NCBI GenBank assembly: GCA_006503535.1
Contig: QYRS01000004.1
Location: forward strand, 1,488,001-1,552,000
DNA from: Arthrinium phaeospermum
Lineage: Eukaryota > Ascomycota > Sordariomycetes > Amphisphaeriales > Apiosporaceae
Length of the DNA stretch: 64,000 bases
Reading direction: 5' to 3'
The notes under the pieces are model-generated. The model saw only the letters and a list, made by a program, of their open reading frames with translations. It did not search any database and was not told the origin of the DNA. Below, piece after piece: positions 1 to 10,800 of the stretch (the stretch's first letter is position 1; each line of letters starts with the position of its first letter). A program made the translations under genes and the position numbers.

Positions 1-2014
1 CCTTCTTGTTGTGCTTGGCAACCTCCTCCATGGTAAACTCCTTCTGCGGGATCTCGAACTTCTTGGGGCTCTGAGCCTTCGAGGCGTTCTGGGAGGACTT
101 GCCGGCATCAGCCTTGGGAGTAGGGCCAGCAGCACTTGTCGTCTGGCCGAGAGTGGGTGTAGAAGCCGAAGCATCGCCGCCCCACTGTACACTGAGACGG
201 CCGGGCTGCGAAGGATCAATGTGCAATGAAATTTGTCCAAGACGCTCAGCAGCACCTCCAGCATTACCGGAGAGGGCCTGTTGGAACAGGTAGTTGCTGG
301 CAGTGTCACCAGCAACACGGCCGTAGACGACGCAGCCCAGAAGGGAAGAACCACCAAGTCTGTTGGCACCGTGGACGCCACCAGCAAGCTCACCACAAGC
401 GTACAGGCCTTCGAAGGGCTGCTGCTGCTGGTTCAGAACCTGCGCCTTGTCGTTGATTTCAATACCACCCATGGTGAAGTGAAGAACGGGCTCCATGACG
501 GAGACGTGGAAATCATCGTTGACGTCCAAAGGTCCATTGTGGAAGAACTTCTTGCCCCAAGGGTCCTTATGCTTGCCATCGGCGATAGCATTGTATGTGG
601 TGAAGGTCTTCTGAAGATGGTCGGGCGTGCAGCCAATCTCCTTGGCAAGCTCCTTTCCAGTCATCTTCTTCATCAACCCGCGACCGGAGTAGTGGCGAGT
701 GTGGAAGTCAAGAACGTTGGAGGCCTTGGAGTTCAGAATAAGTCGGATGGGGAACTTGTTCTTCTCCTTCTCCTTCCACATCATGCCGGAAACATAGTCG
801 CGGTGGCCGAGCTCATCGCAGAACCGATCGCCGTCGGCATTGAGCAAAAGACCGCCCTCACCACGCAGAGCCTCAGCGGCCAGGAACTTCCACTTTGAGC
901 CAGGGTCCTTGGGATCGACCAGACCGGTAGGGTGGACCTGAACCTTGTCCATATCAATGCCGTTACCGCCAATGGCCATGACCATCTTCTGGCCATCACC
1001 GGTTGCGTGGGTGCCGTTGGTGGTCGCAAGACCATAAGTATCGGGGCGGTGCTTCTTGAGCAACGAGGTTTCACTGAAATCAGCAGCGTAGCCACCGGTG
1101 GCCAAGATGACGGGGCCGTCTACTGTAGCACTCTCGCCGTCGTGTTCGTATGTGACACCGGTAATCTTGTTGCCCTCCTTGTTCAAGCCCGTCACACGTG
1201 CCTTCTTGATGATCTGGACGCGCTCGGGCTCGTTCTCGGCGAGCTCTTCTAGGCGCTGCATGAGAGCATAGGTGATGGCCATACCGGGGAATTTGGCGTC
1301 ATGTCCTCGGTGGGTTCGGGGCTGAGAGTGGCCACTATTCAAAACTAGTTAGCAAAGCCAAGAACTGGGGTTGATGAGCATTGTCGCATAACCCACCCAA
1401 GCCGTGAAACCAGGGTCAGATCTAGGTTGAAGACGTCTTGCAGCCACTCTACAGCAGCAGCAGATTTGTAGGTCAGAACCTTGATCAGGTCGGGTCTAGC
1501 CTTGTCACGGGCTGACTTGAGGGTGTCGTCGTAGAACTGCTTCACGCTGTCGGCGATCTTGTTGTCGACCTGCGTCCGGGTCAACGCGCCGTTGATACCG
1601 GAGGTTGCCTGCGAAGAGTTAGCAAAGGTATTGCAATTGTAATCAATAGAACGGGACCTTTGTGCTGTTACCGCCGAAAAAGCCTGGACGTTTGCAAAGG
1701 GTCAGTAATGGTCGAAGGCAGCCAGCAAACGTTGTGATGTGGTGATGTTGTGGTGATGTCGGTCAAGGGCGGCAAGTGAGCCTGGGTTTTGAGGGGGGGT
1801 AGTGATGAGCGCGTACCTTGCTTGTCCAGAACCACTACATTACCACCGGCTAAGTAGATTGTGTGCGCAGCACTGAGGCCGGACACTGTGATGTTGTCAG
1901 CTTCATCTCGTTATCGTATGATTCTGCTCACGGCCAGCGACAGAGTCGTGGAGCGGACAGCGTCAGAGAGAACCTACAGCCACCACCTACAACCACGCAT
2001 CTTTGGGGCGACAT
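1..2014 (-). CDS. OSM1: Soluble FAD-dependent fumarate reductase (Osm1/Frd1 family), 5' part
   Basis: Reduces fumarate to succinate with reduced flavin. In yeast the family helps reoxidise FAD/FMN when oxygen is low. I read five exons: 2014-1978, 1885-1817, 1683-1658, 1608-1397, and 1334 running past the left edge, about 559 residues in the window. The spliced N-terminus gives MSPQRCVVVGGGLSGLSAAH, a Rossmann FAD-binding fingerprint right at the start, so no targeting peptide is seen. Further marks are HFTMGGIEI (substrate site region) and GGVHGANRLGGSSL near the C-terminal end of the flavoprotein domain. After a Ser/Ala/Pro-rich linker the sequence reaches FTMEEVAKHNKK, the usual beginning of a C-terminal cytochrome b5 domain, which lies outside the window. 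The long 5' exon split (four introns in the first 230 codons) is ordinary for such genes. Identity is firm; the subcellular location is not decided by the sequence. Confidence 0.93.
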
Positions 2015-3550
2015 GTTGTAGAACTGTTTGGAATGCGACAAAGGACAAGACTATGCACTGGATAAGTTGGCGATTGATGAAATGGAGGGAAAGAAGGAAA
2101 AGGTCGTGAGATAAAGTCGGGAGCTTTCAAAGGAATGTAGGTCCTCATATGTATGGATGGACCGGGCCAGAGCAATGCTGACGACCTACCTCGGCAGTAG
2201 ACACAGGCGTAGGTGGGTCTGGCCAGTGGGGTGGCTCGACCTCCCTACAAGCCTACCTAAGTTAGTAGAGCCAAGTGAACTCAAAGTGGCCCTCAAACAA
2301 GCGAATAGAATGCATGCATTATTCATCGTACCTTGAGACAACGAGTCGATCCGACGCGACGCAGGCTACTTGATTCATACAATAGCGGTTTCTGATCATC
2401 TCAACCCTCTGTCGATATCAGCCATGAAGCTGAAGCTGAGTTCTTTTGAATAATACCTCTTTTCTGCCTATTTTGACTGCTGGCCTCGAGTCTCTGATGC
2501 CGAGGCTCGTTACCCACAGCTGGGACCGTTAGGACCGAATAATCATCAATCGGTCATTGGACGATATTATTAAATTCTCGCATGTTTTTAAAAGAAGCGA
2601 TTTAAACATGCAACCAACACACGAAGAATGCTAGCATACCTACATTAAATTAAACACATATCTCGAAATGTATGTATGCATTCGAAGCAGATGCGCAGGC
2701 GGTGTTCCGGGCAGTTTTCACATGTGAAAGCACATGAACGTGTAGGTACTTCCGGGCGGCAAACTCCCGCCCACTCCGATCATTTGAATAATGTACCTCT
2801 TCTCCATGCTGGAGTTCCACCGGCTACCTGGGGTAAGGGGGGCGGCTAAGAACCTGGGGAAAAGCGCCAATCCAATAGCCAATAGGGTCCGAATGCGGCG
2901 GCGCATCAAATGACACTGCCGAACTTCAGGGCTATGCAGCTATGTCTAGCAGCTGACGAGAACACATCACCGGGTCCTATATGCCATAACCGTGTCTTAC
3001 TAAAGGCGGTGCTTCCATGTGACATGTGAAAGGAATTTTCTGACAGTGGAATAATATTTCTGACATTGATTTACGAAGGCGATAATCCAGCTATTCCGGT
3101 GCCCTATTGATGCGTACCCATTGGAAGCAACGCACTACACTCGGATTATACTACGTCATCCACCGAATAACAATGGAATAAACACGGAATAACTGTACGG
3201 GATACATATCCTGCCAGTTGATCCATATAGAATAAATGCACTAGGAATTGGGGTAAACACATGTACGCTATATGAATTCGCACAGCATCTCGAGGCTGTG
3301 GTATAAGCAGGCAAATAACCGATTCGTCAACGACGACATCAAAACCATAAGCCCGTCTGCTGCAATACAGGTTAAAATTGATGCGCAGGCAGGCGTCTGG
3401 ATATATATTACTTGTCCATTCGACTCAGCTTCGTGAAGCTGCACGCCATTGGACACGAGTTACGTAGGTATACCAACAACTGCGACAACGACGGGTTTCG
3501 AAGCCAATAATCGCTCATTCACATCTGAGCGTGGAATACGATAGTAACTA
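2015..3550. other. Gene-free stretch, AT-richer than the coding regions
   Basis: Upstream of the fumarate reductase gene and downstream (3') of the P450 relic. It holds only short open frames without family resemblance, and frequent in-frame stops on both strands. The first few hundred bases should include the fumarate reductase promoter. I see no RNA gene, transposon end or repeat array. Confidence 0.6.
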
Positions 3551-4880
3551 CTAGATCAGAATGTTCCCCTTTACGACCCATTCAAATTTGAGGAACCACG
3601 GGACCAAGGTTGCAATCGATGTCTTTTGTGTTGTCTGATGCTGCCGGACATGGGGAAGAACCCACAACGCCAGTGCTGCTGTGACCAGATGAAGTTCGCA
3701 GAGCGCAGGGCTAGCAGCAAGAGCAGAAAGGAAGTATATCAGCCAACACACTATCAGATATAGAGGGGAGTCCCGCAAAGTTTCCGTCTATACTCACTGC
3801 ATCTCAAGACACTGTCAGCTCCTCTTCGAGGAAGACATGATGTATTTCTCCAGTGCGTGGTTTCTCTGGCCTAACATGGGACCAGACCAGCGCGCTCGAG
3901 CTTGTGGATGTAAGAATGTGGAAATATATATTCGTCGTGGTGCCGGATCATGGAACCCATGCGAATGGGTGTCCCTTTTGGAATTGCATAGTCGTACTTC
4001 CCTTTCTGAAATGTCAATATTTCATCTCCGGCAATGCGCGGGTTGCGAGGGGAGACGCCGCATGTGAGACGCAAAGCCTCATATATGATGCCATAGAGAT
4101 AGCTTGGCTGCTCGAGCGTGCTCCGTTCCAGGTTGTTCGGGTCAGAACCTTGAAGTTGTGCTGTCAGGCGTCCCAGCGCTTTCGGAATGAACCAGCAGCC
4201 CAGCGGCTGGCCTAACGCGTACTGCGAGATGATGTTGACGGTGAAGCAGTTGTATGCCTCACTGACGCCAGTGGGTGCCTAATTCCATCGGAGCATCTTG
4301 CCACGAAGGCGCTGGGCTAACTTATGGACTTCCGGCTTGAGTTTCGATATCTGAACACGTGAGAAGAAACAATGGATTACACCACGCCGGATTCAGTGCG
4401 TTTCGTGGTCTCTGGTGCCGAATGAGGACCGCGTCAGGGGTCCCGCCACCGTGTTTGGATATTGATGTTGCTTGTCGTGCATGTGACCGCCACTGGCGTA
4501 GATTTCATCAACTATGTCATGGACGATAGTGTGGAGCTTGTCAGGATGTATACGAACGATCGGGGTTATACTTATCGTCAATGCTCTATATATACACAAG
4601 CTATGCAGTTGATCAACGTCAAGGGCCTCCCTACCGCACTTCTCGTTCATCTTCCCAGGCTTCATACGCAAAAGTCATTGCAGCAAGGCTTGGTCCGTCC
4701 TGGAAAGTGATATGGGGGATGCAGCGGTAACACAATACAGAAAGCTTGGAGAGTCCAGCACGCCATCCACAGACTAAGGAGACACAGTGTATTGCAGGAA
4801 ATGGCAGTTCTGAGAAGGCCATAGTCCTTGGTAGGAGACTCGTTCACTTCGGAAACGGCCGTCTGGGGAAAGAACAAAAG
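3551..4880 (-). pseudogene. Decayed cytochrome P450 monooxygenase gene
   Basis: Read on the minus strand, P450 landmarks occur in the right order over 1.3 kb, broken by stops, frameshifts and deletions. They are a hydrophobic N-terminal anchor (about 4800-4730); a proline-rich hinge FPG followed by LAAMTFAYEAW (about 4720-4640); ITPIVRIHPDKLH and DEIYASGG (about 4570-4480); FGTRDHETH, a stop, then IRRGVIHCFFS (about 4420-4350); the ExxR helix as YEALRLTCGVSPRNPRIAGDE (about 4090-4035, split here only by wording); AIPKGTPIRMGSMIRHHDEYIFP (3990-3910); a heme-loop remnant (3799-3850); and a last exon with ELHLVTAALALW (about 3710-3670). Between about 4230 and 4150 the whole I-helix with the AGxxT oxygen-binding motif is missing. 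In the heme loop, which should read FxxGxRxCxG, the Cys is kept but both glycines and the arginine are lost (R, stop and E instead). The intron inside that region still has GT and AG ends. Not functional. Confidence 0.82.
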
Positions 4881-6227
4881 GGGTCGATGTTAAGCCTGGG
4901 GTATACAGGAGGTTGGTGTTTCCAGGTCGTGGCCACCGCGCAGATGGGGATCCAGGGCACTTATATATCCCCTTTCACATGCATGATCATATGGCCCTCT
5001 TGATCCCCGAGTATCTAGCCTGTGAGACACGTATTGATGGTACTGCAGAGAAGGAGGCACTGATAAATCTTGGTCACCAGTAATGAACAGCCATTATCCT
5101 TCGAGTAAGCGATAGCCCCTTTCGTTCGGTATCTATCTCGACCAATAATTGATATATCACCCACAACATATAGATCACCATGGCACGCCACTTACTGTAC
5201 CTGAGCTCGCTGGATTTTATGGACCTCAGGGTGTTACCCTTCTACTTACGACTTATCATTTCGAAAGGGGTGGGACTTGCTATCAAAACCATCATGGGGG
5301 CCGTCGTGTAATGGGCTGCTACAACGCCCTCCTCGCATAGTCTTCACCCGTCGCCCAGTGTTCTATCAATGGGACATGACGTACAAGGGCACTTATCGCA
5401 ACCAAATAGCACTAAATTCGTCAATCATAGTCACCAATATCATAGCAGATATAGACGCCGTACCATAGCAAGTAAAGACACCATCCATTGCGAGTGTACA
5501 CCATATGGCACCTGCAATGAAGACATTGGAGGAACTTGGCCTCACTGCATGTTTCGCTCTAGCGACGGCGTAGATGCCTCCCTTTCCAGGACTGCCATAA
5601 ACCAAGGCAACGATCTTGAGATAAAAGGATCCGACCGTCCAGCGTTGTCATTGCTACTGCCTGTTTCCGGCTAGCATTCATATTCCAGGTCGATATGAGA
5701 GTCGACCTAACCGGCACGCTGGAGTTTGCCATATTCCTGTACATCTTTGAGGTGCTCTTAGGTATAGTCTGCATTAGACCCATGTCACCATTATCTCTAG
5801 CGAGACAGTTGAAAGGAGGACCCATTAGGTATGTATAAGGCGCTTCGGAGGAGTATGTGTGGCAGAACTTCAAGTTGGTTTCGACTGCGCCCTTAACATT
5901 GCCATACATGCCGCCGGGTGGCCGTAATAATTGGTATATAAGCGTAGGAATTATACGATGTAAATTCTAGTTGTCTTTTCAAATGTGAGGATGGAAATGA
6001 AATTTGTCACAGCTACCTCTATGGACTGCTCGCGTTAGATATCTACGGTGTGTCCAATGATAGTGTTGGTCATTTACTAGAGAGTAGCGCGATGCAGAGA
6101 TATGCAGGCGCTCCTGTATGCATAATTCGCAGGCTTAACGCGGGATGATGTCATTGCTGGGCATGCTTTAACATGGTATCACCTCACTAACACGCGTTGG
6201 CGACTTCTCAACCCAAAAGTATTCAAC
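4881..6227. other. Gene-poor stretch with possible minus-strand relic
   Basis: No intact gene. On the minus strand between about 5909 and 5393 two overlapping open frames of about 116 and 70 codons follow one another in different frames. The second contains a strongly hydrophobic stretch (IAGAIWCTLAMDGVFTCYG and then ISAMILVTMI). This could be the remains of a membrane protein gene that decayed together with the neighbouring P450, but I recognise no family. The last 200 bases should contain the promoter of the fasciclin-type gene that starts at 6228. Confidence 0.4.
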
Positions 6228-6916
6228 ATGAAGCCAAATACCTTCTACTATTTCCATCTACTAGCAGCGGTCTCGTTCTCACAGGGACTTGCACACTCAC
6301 CCATTTTGGCCGGCGCAGACGACTCCCGACAACATCCCATCATGGCATCCTCCTCAGACCAACCTAGGATGCAACAGAACAACGTGATGCTCTCCGACGT
6401 CATGGGTCGCGATAGAAGCATCAACCTGTTCGCATCGCTTACACGAGACGTGGCATCAATCGAGCAACGGCTAGAGGACTCGTCGCAAAATAGCACGGTG
6501 TTGGCTCCTCTGAACAGTCAAGTTGACGCGCTCCCACACAAACCTTGGGAGGATGCGCGGGACTACGAGGCGTTCGGGACCGCCGCGGCGTACGAGGGCG
6601 ACGAGGGCCGAGACCGCGCGCAGAAGAACCTCAAGAAGTTCGGCGAGGCGCACGTGTTGCCCTTGTCGCCCTGGCAGGAGGGCGAGAAGGTGAAGAGCCT
6701 GTTGGCAGGCGACAAGGAGATCTGGTGGGAAAACAAGGATGGAAAGAAAGTGGTGAGTAGTAGCCTGTGACAATATGAACACCGGTACCGCTGTTGATAC
6801 TACTGAGGCTGACAACGTTGCAGATCCAACCGGAGGGCATCGAGGTGGATAGTGTCGCTGGTAAGGTCGCAAACGGGGAGGTATGGATCATTAGAGGGGT
6901 TCGGAATTACGCTTGA
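6228..6916 (+). CDS. Secreted fasciclin (FAS1)-domain protein
   Basis: Two exons, 6228-6752 and 6824-6916, joined over a 71-nt GT..AG intron, give 205 residues. The N-terminus (MKPNTFYYFHLLAAVSFSQGLA) has a hydrophobic core and small residues typical of a signal peptide, so export to the cell surface or the secretory pathway is likely. The rest fits a single short FAS1 module of the fungal type: INLFASLTRD followed by TVLAPLNSQVDALPHKPWED, then an acidic insert (EGDEGRDRAQKN), FGEAHVLP, and at the end IQPEGIEVDSVA and NGEVWIIRGV, the usual closing strands. FAS1 modules mediate adhesion or matrix contacts; the partner is unknown. No GPI signal is evident because the protein stops directly after the domain. 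Family call good, role inferred. Confidence 0.82.
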
Positions 6917-7838
6917 ATACTTGTGAATATACTCTTACGCTTGGAAATATATGTGATGCCCCTATATAAGTAAAATAGGGGAGCGTTCTCCCCAATAGCT
7001 CCTTAACACAACCGTAAAAGACTTGCGCACATGGCGTTATGGTTATATGCAAATCAATAAGATCCAAGAACCACACCAGCTACATCATGCGCTTTTCCTA
7101 TCTGTGGGAGGCATCCATAAGAGCAATATGCTCTATCAATATCTCCCTAAGTATATGTCAATGAAGTCCCTGGATTTCTTATATTGTGAGCTGAGCATTA
7201 GCACCACCAGTTTGTTGGTAGTCGTCAATTACCAATTGAATTACAGTATTTATATATGGCAAAGGGTGCAAGCTGGATGGTGGGTAGGCTGCTCAGGGGA
7301 CTATTGATTGCCGTATGATGCGAAATCCGACCCCATTTGGAAACAGCGGATTGTACATCACATCTCTTGCATTGCGATATCGCAGCTCACCTAAATACAC
7401 CAGACTGCACTTATCACAGATTTGATAGCAGGCTGGCGCTTTCGCCTCAGGCAGTTTCGGATAAGGGTTTGGCCGCTAATCTTATCGCTAGCGGGTCAGA
7501 TAGCTGCAGGTTGAATCGAGAACGGCGGGAAGGTTGGTTTCTTACACAACCCTCATCGTCGCGTTTATACTAACGGGTCCAGATGTGCACTGCACTCAAT
7601 TCTATCATACTTGATCTAATGTAGAAGGTCTGTTCTGCTTCACCTGCCTTTTTCTGTCCCGCGCCTATACCGGAGGGCTATCTGGTCGGGTTGCGTGGTC
7701 TCTCCAAAATAGGGAGCTATTGGACAGCAATCCAATCAACCACGTCGCAATCTCCTGACCGGCCGTTACATGTTGGGCAATCGTTCGCTCGGGGCATTCG
7801 CTGATATGATTCACACCAGATAAAGACCATATCCAACC
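6917..7838. other. Intergenic region, promoter side of SIN3
   Basis: Runs between the 3' end of the fasciclin-type gene and the SIN3 start codon. Short AT-rich patches with many stops in all frames; no RNA gene or repeat recognised. The SIN3 promoter and 5' leader must lie in its right part. Confidence 0.6.
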
Positions 7839-10800
7839 ATGAACCCTCATCCGGCTGATGAGATGTCGCATCGTGATCGGGATTCTGCCGAACGACATCA
7901 TCGCGACCAGTCCTACCCAGCGCCGACTGGTACCCCCCACCACAGCAACGCCGGTTCCCTGCCCATCCATCAACCCGTCGCTTCAAGGCTCCCTGGAGCT
8001 ATTCACAGCCCTGGAGGTCTTCTCGCAAGTCATGGTTCTGCCCCGCCAAACGTGCCTCTAGGCGCGCCGGCCTTTGGCGGTGGTCCCATGCCCTCCGATT
8101 CGAACCGGTCGATACCAAATAAGGCGCAGACGGCGTCAAGTCAGATGTTCGGTGCTTTGAGCGGCGGTCCTAATCCAGGACCGCCGGCTTCGTCAGCTGG
8201 CGCGGGCTCACTCTTTGGTGGTCCGTTGCAGCAAGAGAACAATCGACCGCCCACGCAGGGTGTGCCGTTTGGACCTGGTGGAGGCGGCCCTGGGGCGCTA
8301 CAACAGGGACAGCAACCCATTTTAAATGTAAGAATGGCTGGTTTTGGCGCTTCATAGTTTCGCATGTTTGAAAGGAACCAAGTGGCCCAACCTAACCATC
8401 CCATGACGCGACACGTCCGTGTGTTATTCATCCTGACCCCGCGAGTCGCTTCCTTTACATTCCCCCATGGGCAGCATCCCACGTCAAGAACTCTCTGCGC
8501 AAAGAAGAGTCAACGTGTCGGAGCGGAATCTCTCCTTTTCACCACCCCCCTAAGAGACGTTTGAGTTGTCCCACCAATCGCCACGCCTCACGATCTGGTG
8601 CGAAACCGCGCCAGGCGCAAATGCACCACAGCGTTCACTCTGTCTTTGTCATTTCACAACCTTCTTTCCCATGCAAACTTCTGAAGACACCTGCCTGCCG
8701 AAATGTTTCGCTCAGGGATCGCCGTCGCGGATCGCTCGATGCCATGGCGTCCCGGTCGCGCGACCCCAGAATATCCTGTATTATCTTCTGTCGGACGCTC
8801 AACCGTGTACACGCATCAATCATTTGCTAATGTCTCTTCCAACCAGGATGCGCTCAGTTACCTGGACCAGGTAAAGGTGCAGTTTGCGGATCAGCCAGAC
8901 GTCTACAACAAGTTTCTGGACATAATGAAGGACTTTAAGAGCCAAACGTCAGTACAAGATCACACCCGGAAACTTGCATGGAAATCGACGACAGCTGATT
9001 TATTCTGCAGCATCGACACTCCGGGTGTCATCAACCGCGTATCCGATCTCTTTGCCGGCCACCCGAATCTCATTCAAGGCTTCAACACGTTCCTGCCCCC
9101 GGGCTACAGAATCGAATGCGGCGAGGGCGGCAATCCGAACGCGATTCGCGTCACGACGCCCATGGGCACGACTGTCCAACAGATACCCGCGAAGCGCGAC
9201 CACGGCGACAATTCGCATCTGAGTGCCAACGCGCCCTTCTTCAATAACCATCGACCGGGAAACTGGCAACAGCAGGCGCCTCAACAGCAACAGCAGGCGC
9301 CAGCGCCGGTACCGCCGCCACAGTCCCAACAACAAACTCAGCCCCAGCATAGCATCGAGAGTCCTGAGGCGACTTTTAGCGTGCCAGTGTCAAACGGCCC
9401 CGGTATTTTCGGACAAGGTCAAGGGCCCGGCCAAACGGCTCCGTTTGATGGACCCGGCTCAGCGCAGCAACAGCGCGGTGCTTCTCAACTTCCGCAAAAC
9501 AATTCTACCACTCCAAACGCTCCCGGTACACGTAACGCCCTCACACCAACTCCTGGGGGCAGAGTGGTACAAATGGCTCTGCTCAGAATAGTGCAAGCAT
9601 GGAAAAGCGAGGGCCAGTGGAGTTCAACCATGCCATAAGCTATGTCAATAAGATAAAGGTAAGAGAAAAAAAAACCACCCAATCTTAACTCAGCGCAGAA
9701 CAATGTTTGGATTGTCCCTACTGTTGATTTTACAGCACCTCGTCGTTTTTCCCTCTCCCAGCCATTCTATGGAACAATTCAATAATAATGCATGACTTTT
9801 CGCAGAATTCAGCTTTTACTGACTTTTTCTGCTACCCACAGAACCGCTTCCAGGATAAACCCGAAATCTACAAACAGTTCCTGGAAATACTACAGACGTA
9901 CCAACGCGAACAAAAACCCATCCAGGACGTTTATTCACAAGTCACAAGCCTTTTCAACACTGCGCCAGACCTGCTCGAGGATTTTAAACAATTTCTGCCC
10001 GAGTCAGCCGCGTCCAACAAGGGCCAGCACCTTCGCTCAGAAGAAATGCTGGCCATGACCGGGTTCGCGCAGACCACACCGCAACCGAGCCACACGATGC
10101 GGGACGGCCAGAAGATGCCGCCGGTCGGCAGCTTTGCGCCGCCCGCCAGCGCCACCAAGGAGAACAAGAAGCGCCCTCGTAACGAGAAACCAGCGCCTGC
10201 TGCCGCTGCACCAAGCATGGTTGACAGCATACCTCCTGTCAGCCAGCGCTCCATTCCAGGCGTAGCAACCGGAAGCAACAAGCGAGCCAAGCTCAGTCAC
10301 AAGCCTCTCCCCACCGATGGGCCTTCGATCGAGCCAACTCTTACACCAGTCATGCCTGAACCGTTGCCTCCGACATCGACCGGCAATTGCTCGTCTGACG
10401 AGCTCGCGTTCTTCGAAAAGGTCAAGAAGTTCATGAACAACCGCGGCGCCATGAATGAATTCCTGAAGCTCTGCAACATGTATTCGCAGAGTCTTATCGA
10501 CGAGAATGACCTGGTTCACAAAGCCAGCAATTTCATTGGTGGCAACCCAGAGCTCATGAACTGGTTCCGGGCCTTCCTGAACTACGAGGGCAACGATGAA
10601 ATTATCGAGAACCGCCCCCGGCCACCTATTGAAAAGGTTTCGCTAAGCAACTGCCGAGCAAGCGGTCCCAGCTACCGCCTTCTCCCCCGCCGAGTAAGTT
10701 CATACCGGATCACGCTAACAGTTTGCTGGTAATTACCTACTAACGCAGCTTTCTTACAGGAAAAGCTCAAGCCCTGCAGCGGTCGCGACGAAATGTGCAA

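Noticed and set aside
233..898. 221-codon plus-strand open frame
   Set aside because: Exact antisense of the last visible exon of fumarate reductase, whose minus-strand reading is clearly conserved.
9526..9562. A 37-nt intron that might repair the SIN3 frame
   Set aside because: Removal does not restore the PAH2 frame (37 is 1 mod 3, 2 mod 3 is needed), and it is too short with no branch site.
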